DNA of 64,000 nucleotides from Platynereis dumerilii (GCA_026936325.1 JAPTHN010000001.1:128751138-128815137); one strand, 5' to 3'. Counted from the stretch's first letter, positions 48,723 to 60,384 are shown. A program made the numbers and translations. Notes: a model not told the origin generated them from the letters alone.

Positions 48723-49553
48723 CAGGGTTCCCCCTCCTTTTCCAAGATCAATTTCAAGGTTTTTTCCAGGTTTTTCCAGGCTGCCAAAGCCAATTTTCAA
48801 GGTCAAATTTGGCAATGTCCAGGCTTTGGTTTCGGTAAAAAAATTAATTACTCAAATGCCCATACAGGACCATTAGTAGGCCTTGCATTTATTTCAGAAC
48901 AATACTAAACCCCAAAAATTGCATCTTTCCTTTGGAGAGCAAGATCAGATTTTGAGAAGGCCTATATGCACACATTTACCTTCAAAATGTTTTCTATCCA
49001 TTTCAATAAAGCCAAATTTATGACAATAATTAGATGATCATAATTCATTAACACAATAATCATTGTTCTCTATATAATTGGGTTTAAAAATGATTTTATT
49101 GCTGTATTACACAAGGCCTATTATTCTGGAAAATGACACAACTGATGGCTAATTGGTGAATAGCACTTATCAAAATTCACACCTCTTGTCCTTGATCACT
49201 AAGTAACCCCCTTTCTATCCAATTACAATTAACAGGAACCTGTTCTAATCAATTGTCATTAGCCAAGTGTAATCTATTCTCTCTATCATCAACACTATCA
49301 GATCTTCAATACTTCACAAGTCCATGTCAGCTTACCAAGATCACTAGCGCTAGTATGCAGTTTACACGCTAGGTGGCTACGGAGCGCAGTGACAACGGGA
49401 GAGCGCTAGAGCTCCGTTACACTATATCCCACTTTCCCGATCTTTTCCCGGTTTTTGGCAGAAATATACCATTTTCCAGGCTTTTCCCGATCGGGAAAAG
49501 CTAACCCCGAATTTCCCGAATTTCCCGATTTCCCGGTAGGCGTGGGAACCCTG
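48723..49553. mobile_element. 831-bp hAT-type element with CAGGGTTCCC ends
   Basis: Ends CAGGGTTCCCCCTCC and GCGTGGGAACCCTG, flanked by exact ACTGTC hexamers (48717-48722, 49554-49559). Just inside both ends are tandem TTTTTCCAGG and TTTCCCGA units, the same design as the element at 33258-33600. No transposase is present. Confidence 0.88.
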
Positions 49554-49601
49554 ACTGTCAGTTTAACTATTTTAGTTATGAATCATTCGGGGGCGCCGAA
49601 T

Positions 49602-50402
49602 TAGAGCCCGGAGCCGCCGCCATAATAAGCCGCCGTCAGTCACAGCAACCTCAAGTCAAGTCAAGCCATGATCAAGCCAAGTCGCCGCTACCTATTGAGA
49701 ATCAAGCAGCCGCCACCTAAGGCCATGGATAGCTCTGTTATCAAAGCAATCAGGCTCAGAAGCACTCCATTGAGCTTATTGCAATTCTGGAGGTTCTAAA
49801 GCTTTGTTCTTCAACAGTTTACCTAATTGCCATTGAGAAACAGCCCTTGGGGTTAAAGGTAATAGATGATTGCACTTTAACTTGCAATTGGCAATACTAC
49901 TTTGCATTGGCATGTAGTCTGAGAATGAAATAAAAATGTATATTGAGAAGTTTTACAGTTTTACAAAATATTTTATTTTTATATTGATTAGTTTGTTGAT
50001 TAGAATTTAAACAATAAATGTATAGCCTTCGTGGGTCTGAGCTTTGATTTCCATGTATTAGACACCAATTTTGAGAGTTCTAGCATGCATTTTGTCAATT
50101 GCACACAAAAATGAAGATAACTGAAATTGGTTTTTTTTTTTTTTTTTGTTAGGAAATATTTTCTTTTTTAAATTCAATTAAGATGTCTAATCAAGGAAAA
50201 CATTTTTAAAAACTTCTAGCTTCAATTGACGATCTGCAGCTTAGAAAGTTAAACAAATCGGCCTAAGCCGCCCAAGTTATTTAAGTCAAGTCATGAAACA
50301 CTCAAGTCATGGCAAATTACCAAGTCATGAAAGTTGTTCAAGTCAAGTCACCAAGCAGCCAAGTCAAGTCATGGTGCTAAAACTCAGTGACTCCGGGCTC
50401 TA
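49602..50402. mobile_element. 801-bp non-autonomous hAT element
   Basis: Ends TAGAGCCCGGAG and CTCCGGGCTCTA are inverted over 12 bp and follow the hAT rule (YANNG). The octamer CGCCGAAT is exact on both sides (49594-49601, 50403-50410). CAAGTCAAGT repeats lie just inside both ends. No transposase is present. Confidence 0.92.
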
Positions 50403-50410
50403 CGCCGAAT

Positions 50411-51011
50411 TCAGTACTGCAACGAATTCACCTGCGCCGAACTCTCCATTTTTGCGCCGTATTCTCCTACGCGCCAAATTCACCCGGAATCGTCTACACT
50501 ACTAGAGTGGGTGCACTTGATTCAACGCCCGTCGGTCGACCGGTTTATGACGGGCGGTCTTCGTTTGCTCCGGATGTTATGCGCGCACATCAATCCCGGG
50601 TATGCCCTCTAGTACGGCCGATTTTGCTCGGTGTATGGCGGTCTATCAATCCAAAACGAGGCAAAGTAAACTTCCGGGTTTTGGAAAACACGAAGAGCCG
50701 CAAGTTTGCCTGTGTACTGTTTGCTTGTTGTTGCAATGTTGGGAGCAGTGAAAAAGTCAAAATAACACAAACACAATGCTTTAGCACCCTTCAAAATCGT
50801 TCTTTAATTGTCTATTTATATAGGCCTATTTGTTACGACGACTGCCATAAATTAACAAACAACTCAGTCTGGCACATTGGCCGAGTGATCAACTGTCCTC
50901 GATTGACCGGTCAACCGACCAAGTGGTCGGGCTACAAGCTAGATCAGCAGAGCAGGGCTCAGTATCCATCCTACCTTTCCTTGTGCAATTGCTGCGTCAA
51001 TGACGCAGCAC
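50411..51011. other. No recognised gene
   Basis: Locally GC-rich. A 220-codon open frame spans 50387-51049, but it starts inside the hAT element and runs into a dispersed repeat, so it is not a gene. TGCTGCGTCAATGACGCAGC near 50989 is a short palindrome with AP-1/CRE-like arms. Confidence 0.4.
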
Positions 51012-51384
51012 GCTCTGGAGGCCTTAATATCGGGCGCAGCACCTTGTAACTGGTACCAACGTTTAGGAAATTTAATTTCCTACATTTTAAGCTAAGTTTG
51101 GGCTTTGTACGACCATTCGTTCTAGGTCAAAAGTGCGTCCGAAGCACACGAAGTCAATGTCCGAACTTTTGTTGACATGTTCTTAGTCCTGTAATTTCTC
51201 AAAAAATCGGCCTGATAAAAATATTTCAAGTATTCAACATGTTTTCTAAAGATAACAGGTAGATGCTAGTATTTTTTTTTTAGATTTTTCAAAGCCACAA
51301 ATCACCCCAAAACCAGGCCCTAAAGTTTCTGTTATTTCACCCAAGCAAAGATGGCGCTGGCCCAGACCTGTGTTTCCAGACCTA
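51012..51384 (+). repeat. 373-bp dispersed repeat, copy 1
   Basis: Inverted match of 63329-63699, from GCTCTGGAGGCC to CCAGACCTA. It includes GTGCGTCCGAAGCA and CAAAGATGGCGCTGG blocks. No protein or target duplication seen. Confidence 0.8.
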
Positions 51385-51916
51385 GCACTATGAATATAAG
51401 GACGATAATAAGGTGCCGACGAATGTCACGATTATGACTGACATCTAAATTTTGCTAATTTTTTTTGCAAATTTTTGGTATAACTTAAAATCGTGACAGT
51501 CGTCGCCAACACAGTGAAACGGCCGACTTCCTGTAATCTGACCAATCAGAGAGCCGTAGTTTTGACACATTAAACTGCTTGAAGGGTTGCAACGTCCGCA
51601 ACGTAACCCAGCAACATTGTTAAAACAGCTTAATGCCCCATCTGGTGCAGTCTATACAAACAAAATAAGCATTTGTCAAAGTATTGATAATCTTTAATTA
51701 ATTTATTCTCTTTGTACATAGTGTATATATGTTCAATTTTTGTGTATTATTTATTACTAGCATTCACCCGTGATAAAGGATATACTTTGGCAGTGTGGAG
51801 AATGGGTGAATGAATGAAGCAATCAACCAGTGTGGGTATAGATCTATGTATCTACGTATCTATGTATCCATCTATCTATCAATCTATGTGGATTTATCGA
51901 CATTTTCCTGATCCAT
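51385..51916. other. No gene seen
   Basis: Contains a degenerate ATCT/ATGT microsatellite near 51838-51888. Confidence 0.4.
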
Positions 51917-53340
51917 ACCCACAGGCCAATAACTTTACCTAATTTCATAACCCACAGTGAAATAGCAAGGTCACAATGGGCAGTTCAAGGATGTCAGCCA
52001 TTCTGAAGTGGCCATGTGGTGGTCAGCTTGGATGTCTCAACATGTTCCCGATTCATACCCACAGGCCAATATCTGTATCAAATTTCATAACTCTAAGCGA
52101 AATATTCAGATGACAATGGGCAGTTCAAGAAATGAAGAAAGATGGCTGCCAAAATGGCCGCCATCTTGGATTTCTCAACATTTTCCCGATCGATACCCAC
52201 AGGTCAATACCTGTACCAAATTTTATAACTCTAAGTGAACTATTAAGGTCACATTGGGCAGTTCAAGGAATGAAGAAAGATAGCTTCCAAAATGGCCGCC
52301 ATCTTGGATTTCTCAACATGTTCCTGGTCCATACCCACAGGCCAATACCTGAGGCAAATGTCATAACCGTAAGTGAAATGTTAAGGTCACAATGGGCAGC
52401 TCAAGAAATGAGGAGAGATTGCTGCCAAAATGGCCACCACATAATGGCTACCAGCTTGGATTTCTCAACATGTTCCTGATCGATACCCACAGGCCAATAC
52501 CTGTACCAAATTTCATAACTGTAAGTGAAATATTGAGATCAAAATGGGCAGTTCAAGAATGAAGAAAGATGGCTGCCAAAAGGGCTGCCACAAAATGGCC
52601 GCCATCTAGGCCACCATCTTGGATTTCTCAACATGTTCCTGATCGCTACCCACAGGCCAATTCCTGTGCCAAATGTCATAAGTGTAAGTGAAATATTAAG
52701 GTCAAAATGGGCAGTTCAAGAAATGAAGAAATATGGCTGCCAAAATGGCCACCACAAAATGGCTGCCATCTTGGATTTCTCAACATGTTCCAGATGAATA
52801 CCCACAGGCCAATACCAGTCACAAATTTCTTAACTGTAAGCGAAATATTAAGATCAGAATGGGCAGTTAAAAAAATGAAGAAAGATGGATGCCAAAATGG
52901 CTGCCATCTTGGATTTCTCAACATTTTCCTGATCCATACCCACACGCCAATACCTGTGCCTAATGTCATAAGTGTAAGTGAAATGTTAAGGTCACAATGG
53001 GCAGTTGAACCATGAAGAAAGATGGCTACCAAAAGGGACGCCATCTTGGATTTCCAAAATGGCCGCCATCTTGGATTTCTCAACATGTTCCTGATGGATA
53101 CCCACAGGCCAATGTCTGTACCAAATTTTGTAACTGTAAGTGAAATATTAAGGTCACAATGGGCAGTTCAAGAATGAAGAAAGATGGCTGCCAAAATGGC
53201 CGCCAGAAAACGGCCGCCATCTTGGATTTCTCGACAACTGCTCAAATCATACCCATAGCCCTATACCTGTACCAAATTTCATAACTCTAAGTGGAAAAAT
53301 GAGAAAGCCTTATGGGTGAGTGTAAAATGAGCACACAAGA
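51917..53340 (+). repeat. Satellite of ten ~138-163-bp units with YY1-like palindrome
   Basis: ACCCACAGGCCAAT or a close variant recurs at 51917, 52057, 52195, 52333, 52485, 52648, 52800, 52938, 53100 and 53251. Each unit continues ACCAAATTTCATAA, GTGAAATATTAAGGTCA, GGGCAGTTCAAGAA, ATGAAGAAAGATGGCTGCC and, in most, AAAATGGCCGCCATCTTGG. Longer units contain an extra ATGGCCACCACA block. GCCGCCATCTTGG is the reverse complement of the canonical YY1 site. Open frames here on both strands are translated repeat. Confidence 0.93.
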
Positions 53341-53409
53341 TGGCCACCGAGAATATTATTATAGGAGGATATTGTTGCTCTATACCACATATAGTGGTCA
53401 GAGAATAAT

Positions 53410-53431
53410 AACAAGAATCCGCGGATTGCAA
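53410..53431. repeat. AACAAGAA hairpin motif
   Basis: AACAAGAATCCGCGGATTGC, perfect AATCCGCGGATT palindrome. No clear element body follows. Confidence 0.7.
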
Positions 53432-54002
53432 AACAAGTTTGTCTACTCCATGCCGGTTTTACTTAAGTGATGGCATCGTTGATTGTTCAAGTCGATAACT
53501 GGTCATTTCGGGCAAAGCCTGTTTGATTGGATTTTGATATTTTAGATGTATTCAACGATAGTTTTAATAGACCAGGCTATTTAGAATTTCACCATTTACA
53601 TTGTTTACAACGTCTATTTAATGAACTGTTGCTCGAGTTCTTGTGAGAGACACTTGTGAATGCCATTTAAAACATGTGTTTGAATTTCCATTGTGTATAG
53701 GAGAGTACTTGTTCTGTGTGGTGGCTACATTTTGAGATAATACCGTGCTTATCATTTCTGCACACGTTTTTTACGTTTTTACTTTAATTCCTAACAGTTT
53801 CGTATTTTTTAATCAGATCATCTCGAGCAGGGGGCACTTATGTATCTGTGTACGGTATTTCCAGGGAAATTTTCATAAGGGAGACACAGGCATGTTGTGC
53901 TGTATTAAAATTTATGTATCTGAAATTATTACTAGCCTATGACGAACAGGTCTTTTCTCACATTATGCCCGTGAATTAGCTTCAAATTACTAGTTTTTCA
54001 CC

Positions 54003-54140
54003 ATGGCAAACACTGAAAATGAGGCTGAATCAAAGCTAACTTCTGTGATTCAGAATGAGGCTCAATGCACAGGTTGCCATGGTGATACTACTGTGACAAA
54101 ACAGCCTCATCATGAGCTACAAATACAATTTACAGACTAA
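54003..54140 (+). CDS. Candidate 45-codon small ORF with strong Kozak context
   Basis: CACCATGG gives an ideal start context, and the frame MANTENEAESKLTSVI...QFTD runs 45 codons to TAA. It holds a CxxC (CTGC) and is acidic. However, the start lies in an inverted repeat (TCACCATGGCAA near 53999 and TTGCCATGGTGA near 54075), which may have created the Kozak match by chance. No family is recognised and no promoter was seen. Confidence 0.2.
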   Translation: MANTENEAESKLTSVIQNEAQCTGCHGDTTVTKQPHHELQIQFTD

Positions 54141-54873
54141 CAAGTCTTCTGTACACATGGTACAAGCAGGCGACCGAGCGAGGCTGGAGACTGATGGAAT
54201 TCAAACCAAACTGGGTGTGGAATCAGCTTCTAAGGGGACAACCATTTAATTTCCTAGTGGGGGCTTGGAATTTTCCCCGGCGGGAAATTATTATCGCCCA
54301 TGCTATGCTATGCATAGGGCGATTATGCTTTAGTGCTGAAATCTACTGAAGGGGTGAAATTACCAATGCTGTGGCCTCAACCAACCCACTCTGGAAGTTC
54401 TTATCATATGCATAACACATTGATACCATTGTAGATGTGCACAACGGTTCGTATTTTCGCTTTAATTCAATATTAGAAAATTTACTATTATCAGTTTTAG
54501 AGGCTATCAAGGTCCAGAAAGCCTGCATTGTGGTGGCCATTTTCCCTTCCACAGGGTGAGTTTTAGTACACAGAATGGCCACTGCAAGCAGCTCATTCAT
54601 ACATTACACAAGAGGGCAGCACCTGCAAGTCATTTGCCACTTGCTCCCTTTGCACCACATTCTATTTCTGGGAAACTCAGCAATTCCTGCATCTCAGTAT
54701 AGTTCATGCATCTTTCCAACTAATTATACAGGTAGCACGGGCTTATATTGTATCTATTTCATATTATTCTATTCTCTTCCCTCCAATCTACGGGCAACTT
54801 ACTATATATTATATAAATCTGTTTTATATTTACGTAAATAAAATACTGGTTATAATATACACTCATGTAAACA

Positions 54874-54876
<3 letters not shown>
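54141..54876. other. No gene seen
   Basis: Nothing assignable. Confidence 0.4.
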
Positions 54877-54919
<43 letters not shown>

Positions 54920-56515
54920 GGATTGGCAGACAGATAGGATAGATGGATAGGATAGATGGATGGGATATACAGTAGGATAGGATAGATGGATAGTATAAAC
55001 GGATAGGATAAACAGACAGGATAGATAGATAGATAGATGGAGGAATGGATTGACAGAAGGTTTGATGGATATATGGGTTGACAGACGGACAAGGTAGATG
55101 GATGGGATAAACAGATAGGATAAATGGATAGGATAAACAGATGGGATAAACAGGTAGGATAAACGGGATAAACGGATAGGATATACGGATGGGATAAACG
55201 GATAGGATAAACGGATGGGATAAACGAACGGGATAAACGGATAGGATAAACGGATAGGATAAATAGAAACGTAGATAGATAGATGAATGAATGGATTTAT
55301 GGATGGATTGAATGATAGATAGACGGATGGATAGACAGACAGATTGACAGACAGATAGGATAGATGGATAGGATAGATGGCCGGGATAAACAGATAGGAT
55401 AGATGGATAGTATAAACGGATAGGATAAACAGACAGGATAGATAGATAGATAAATGGAGGAATGGATTGACGGATGGCTTAATGGATAGATGGGTTGACA
55501 GACTTATAGGATAGACGGATAGGATAAACACATAGGATAAACAGGTAGGATAAACAGGTAGGATAAACGGGATAAACGGATAGGATAAACGGATGGGATA
55601 AACGGCTGGGATAAACAAATAGGATAAACGGATAGGATAAATGGATAGGATAAACGGATAGGATAAATGGGATAACGGATAGGATAAACGGATAGGATAA
55701 CGGGTAGGATAAACGGGTAGGATAAACAGATAGGATAAACGGATATGTTAAACGGATAGGATAAACAGATAGGATAACAGATAGTATAAACGGATAGGAT
55801 AAACAGATAGTATAAACAGACAGGATAAACAGATAAGATAAACAGATAGGATAAACAGGATAAATGGGATGAACCAATGCTTATGGGGTACTGGATAAAT
55901 GGATAGGATAAACGGATAGGATAAACAGATAGAATAACGGATATGATTAATGGATAGGATAAACGGGATAAACAGGATAACGGGTAGGATGAACCGATAG
56001 GATAAACGGATGGGATAAATGGATAGGATAAACGGATGGGATAAAGGGATAGGATAAACGAATAGGATAAACAGATAGGATAAACAGATAGGATAAACGG
56101 ATAGGATAAACGGATAGGATAAACGGGATAAATTGGATAAATGGATATGTTAAACAGATAGGGTCAACGGATAGGGTAATGGATAGAATAAATGGATAGG
56201 ATAAACGGATAGGATAAACTGATAGGATAAACGGATAGGATAAACAGATAGGATAAACAAATAGGATAAATATATAACATAAACAGGATAAATGGGATGC
56301 ACCAGTGCTTATGGGGTACTGGATAAACGGATAGGATAAACGGATAGGATAAACAGATAGGATAAATGGATAGGATAAACAGATAGGATAAATGGGATAA
56401 ACAGGATAACGGTAGGATACCCGGATAGGATAAACAGATATGATAAATGGATAGGATAAACGAACGGGATAAACTGGCTAACTGGCTAACAGATAGGATA
56501 AACATAGGATAAAAC
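54877..56515. repeat. 1.6-kb GATA-derived minisatellite with higher-order repeats
   Basis: A clean GATA run (54877-54919) passes into imperfect GGATAGGATAAAC-type units that fill the rest. Rare landmarks recur: GGAGGAATGGATTGAC at 55039 and 55456 (417 apart) and GCTTATGGGGTACTGG at 55879 and 56307 (428 apart). This indicates duplication of blocks of about 0.42 kb. The long minus-strand frames rich in YPIRLS are translated repeat. Confidence 0.95.
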
Positions 56516-57443
56516 ATGCGGGCCATGGGCGATGCTGTGCCATTATATGTGCTTGTTTATTTCACGGTGATGGCGACAGCATTTATGTAATTCAAGTGCA
56601 CAAAGTCCCCGAAATATAATTCCTAAATGAAGCAGCGCCTTATTAGGAAGTGCCCTTGGCAGAAATTATTTATTTCAAGACTACCTAAAAAAGAATTTAT
56701 TTATTTTACCGAAATCTTTTATTTAAAAAAAAACTCCAAGCTCCCCCCCTAAGCCGAGAAATGCATGTGGGTGAAGACCTGATTGGCAGCACATCCGTGA
56801 GAAATATTATAGCCTCACGCTGGCAACTACATGGAGTTATGTTAAAATTATCATAAGAAATAATTAAGCAGTCCCTGAAAATTTCACATTTTGATACTTG
56901 TAGGACATCAGAAGGCAGCACTTTATCATATCAAATTTTATCTGCCTATCTATGTGTCATATTGGACTCTTTACACCACAGGCACTCTACTGAACTGATT
57001 GTACAGTCTGTTAGAAATAATATTCATACTCAGTATCAATTGACTAATACAGGAGTGTGCCTGTGTTTACACTATTTCCATCTTTATTATACAAGGCCCT
57101 TTCTTTTGGCTCACCATGGCTAAAACCCGATGGAGATGTATCCTGTATCTAAAACAGAAGCTAATCTACTTAGGCCTAAGTTACAGAGCGCAGTGGGTGA
57201 TTTACTGATGGACTACAATTTATTCAAGTTTATTTATTTATTTTTTTAATTAAGTTTTTAAGATGTTCAGATGCATAGGTGAGTCATGCATCATTGACCA
57301 GTTATGAAAAAGTAATCAGACAACAACAGAAACATAAAGGCCTATTCACACCAGCAGAAGTAGAGAAGAAGACATCAAGCCATCTATAGAAATATAGTCT
57401 ATAGGCCTACTACGCTCATTTGACACAAAATGATCTAACCAGC
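56516..57443. other. No gene seen
   Basis: Nothing assignable. Confidence 0.4.
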
Positions 57444-57465
57444 AACAAGAATCCGAGGATTCAAA
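57444..57465. repeat. AACAAGAA hairpin motif, element A relative
   Basis: AACAAGAATCCGAGGATTC followed by CAAAGCTTGCC and GGCAGTGAGATTGACATGG, which resembles the first 150 bases of element A. A third, diverged and truncated copy is likely, interrupted by a SINE tail at 57662. Confidence 0.7.
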
Positions 57466-57661
57466 GCTTGCCGTTTCGGTATTATATATGTAAGTGGCAG
57501 TGAGATTGACATGGAGTGCGTGATAGCGTGATTAATGTGTAATAGATTTTACTAGAGAGATGCTTATCATAATTTTGAATGATAGGAAAATGCATGAAAT
57601 AAATTAATAATCGCCTCTGAAAGACACAGTGTCATACTGAAGACATCTCTACAACATAAAT

Positions 57662-57741
57662 TATTATTATTATGACATTTCTATAGCGCTACTTTCCACT
57701 CTAAGCTGAATGTTCAAGTGCGCTTTACAATGTGTTGTACA
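57662..57741 (-). mobile_element. L2/SINE 3' tail fragment
   Basis: On the minus strand TTGTAAAGCGCACTTGAA and TAGCGCTATAGAAATG lead to an (AAT)n tract. These are the same tail landmarks as in the SINE at 25646. No tRNA head is found, so it is a fragment. Confidence 0.7.
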
Positions 57742-57745
57742 TTAA

Positions 57746-58734
57746 CCCTTGTAGCCGCAACCAATTTTGAGTACGCAAAGCCGCAATGGGGGCCTCTGAG
57801 GCCCCCTCCCTTTCTCAAGCCTCAAATATACAGTGGTTCAAAAAATTTACTTCAAATATAGTATTGGTATATTAAATTAAGTCAAAATGGAGGATAGTGG
57901 CAGTGAAATTGGAAAAAAATGAAATCTTATTGATAAAAATACGATATCAAGATTTCATTAAATTTTCGCAATTGTGTCCATTTTGATGCATTTTTGGAAT
58001 ATTCAGTATTTTTAAGTTATTTTGAGACCAAATTATTCTGTAAAGTATGGGAAAGTCTTTTTATGTCATTATAAACCATTTTGTGTCCTAAAAATGTCAA
58101 GAGATGAGAAAAGGAGCACTAAAAATGGCCATTTTGGCCTTTGCTCTGCAAGATCCATCCCTTCCGGTGTCCATTTCGGGTCAGTTTTTTTCTGAGAATG
58201 AAGGGCCTGCACTTCTATCATACCAGCTAAATTTACAAAATCATCACTGTAGGAGTTTTGGATGATGCTGAATTCATTTTTGTAGGTTTAAGATCACTAA
58301 AAGGTCTATTTTGTTCCTTTTTAGGTAAATTAATCAGAATTTTACTCGAAATGCTAATATGTATAATTTTAATTGTGTTGAAATGGACTGACAGACTTAT
58401 ATCATCTCTCCAAACATACAAAAGTGACTGTATTTACCATAATCTGATCTGTAATAAGTGGCAGCATAGTTGCAGTATTTTTCTAAAACTCATATGACAT
58501 GCACAAGGGTGGGGGCCTACGAGGCCCCCATTGCGGCTTTGTGACGGAAAAATGCTCAAATCATTGTCAGTGACCATGTTCAATATTAATCAATTCGCAA
58601 CGTCTGGATGTTGTTTACGATTAGTTGGACTAGGATTACATGAAACCTGCAACGTGATTGACCAAATATTGTGCGAGATATTAAAGTGAAAAGTCCCAGG
58701 GGGGCCTCTGAGGCCCCCATTGCGGCTACAAGGG
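57746..58734. mobile_element. 989-bp piggyBac-like element
   Basis: Ends CCCTTGTAGCCGCAA and TTGCGGCTACAAGGG are perfect inverted repeats flanked by TTAA (57742-57745, 58735-58738). CCC ends at TTAA are typical of piggyBac. The 19-base palindrome GGGGGCCTCTGAGGCCCCC occurs near both ends (57788-57806, 58700-58718), with a variant inside (58511-58529). No transposase: the longest frame (58258-58497) has no piggyBac motif. Confidence 0.9.
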
Positions 58735-58738
58735 TTAA

Positions 58739-60113
58739 CAGTATAAGATATGTCTGAAATACATTAACACGTTTATACAAAACTAAATGAAATTTTCCAA
58801 AAAGTGAGGTTGTCATACAATGTAGAGAAATTGAATATCAAAGATAACAGCAAATTCTGGAACCATTTGTCAACAATAGGCAAAATTGTTACTTGAGAAT
58901 GTGAAAATCTGTGGCATTTGAGTTCTGTTAAAGGTATACAGTATGTTGCCAGATTAATATAATTTGCTAAAGTGAAATTAAGAGTCACCCTAAACCTATT
59001 CTAACTGCCAAGTTTACTTAACTGTCATTGTAAGCCCAATAAATGAAGATAAATTCCTTTAAAACGTAAACAAAGTTTTCCATGCCGTGAAAAAGTACTG
59101 TTTTGTTTACAAATCAAGCAATGCAGGGCTCTCCTTAAGTAATGTAAAGACGTACAATCAATTAAACTAACTCTATTATGGGAAATACAGAATTATGTTG
59201 CTTGGAAATGTATGCTATACTCAAAATAAGTCAGTTTATGATATATAACTGCAAGTTGAATTTTTTTTAGAATTGGGATGACTTACTACAGTTTTAGACT
59301 TTAAGTGCAGTAGCGTACTAACACAAACTGTTCAAAACTGCTTATTGTGAAATTCTAAAAGCACATGTTCAAAAGCTGAATGAAACATGTAGTGCCTTTT
59401 GTAATAAGAAAACGACAATGGTACTTGACAAGGCTATAAGTTGTCAAGGTGAGGTATGCTAAATTTCCCTGATGTGACATTCATTGCTTAATATCAAGCA
59501 TTTTCAATCACATGGAATTCCTCATTTTAATATTTTTTAATCAATCAAACACAACATTATTTATATGATGAGTGTTGTGATCTATATATTGAAACTCCAG
59601 AAAGTAAAACTTGAGCAGTTTCACAGACCTCTGTCATTGCAACCACAAATTTTTGTTCATCTGTTGTTTTTTTAGTAATGTCTGTATTGTCTGATAATTG
59701 TAGTAAATTTGTTGTACAAAACTGTTAGTGCATCAATGAAACCACTAGAAATTAGAAATTGTTTTGTTTGAAATAGAAAGGAACAGGAAACCAAAATTAT
59801 AACCCAAAATAGCACAAACACCTCAAATTCAAAAGGAAAGGATGGTTAATTAAAGCAACAAGGTTAAATTGTTATCATCAAAATAATTTGAATAACACTT
59901 CTGTTTTGATCAATGAAAATATAGCATTTATTCACTTAAATTGTATTGAGTTCTGCCAACAGCATATTTGTATTCAAGATAAATCACAGCAAAAATGTAA
60001 ATGCATTTGAATTGGCATTTATTCTATCTATCATCAGATGAAATGGATTTCACATATAAACTTTTGTGACACTTTTGAGTAAATCCTGAATTAATAAGTT
60101 GATATTTCCAACA
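58739..60113. other. No gene seen
   Basis: AT-rich sequence; nothing assignable. Confidence 0.4.
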
Positions 60114-60356
60114 CAAGCCAAATGCAATTAGTCACAGCTCATTGAGTAATTGCAATCATTAGACACCACCTGCCAACTCAAGCCAAATGCAATTAGTTGA
60201 CATTATCTTTGACCCTGACACACAGCTCATTGAGTAATTGCAATCATTAGACACCACCTGCCAACTCAAGCCAAATGCAATTAGTTGACATTATCTTTGA
60301 CCCTGACACACTGCTCATTGAGTAATTGCAATAATTAGACACTACATGTCAACTCT
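60114..60356 (+). repeat. 88-bp tandem repeat, likely regulatory module
   Basis: Nearly three units with starts (CAAGCCAAATGCAATTAG) at 60114, 60179 and 60267; the first is internally deleted. Each full unit holds GAGTAATTGCAATCATTAG (C/EBP-like ATTGCAAT flanked by TAAT homeodomain cores), the E-box CACCTG, and TTATCT (GATA site) beside CTTTGA (TCF-like). The last unit ends about 30 bp before a TATA box. Confidence 0.85.
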
Positions 60357-60384
60357 TGAGCCTTTGTTACTGCTCAGTAAACAG

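Noticed and set aside
50387-51049. 220-codon plus-strand frame
   Set aside because: It begins inside the hAT element ending at 50402 and runs into the 373-bp dispersed repeat; there is no domain and no genuine start.
52008-53086. Frames of 76-136 codons repeating LGFLNM...THRPIP
   Set aside because: Translated satellite units.
51917-53340. CRISPR-like array
   Set aside because: Units are contiguous, long and similar throughout, with no unique spacers; this is a eukaryotic satellite.
54863-56526. Long minus-strand frames of up to 251 codons rich in YPIRLSYPFILS
   Set aside because: They are translations of the GATA-derived minisatellite; period and composition follow the DNA repeat.
58258-58497. 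79-codon frame inside the piggyBac-like element
   Set aside because: Contains no piggyBac transposase motifs (no DDD context) and is hydrophobic from AT bias; the element is non-autonomous.
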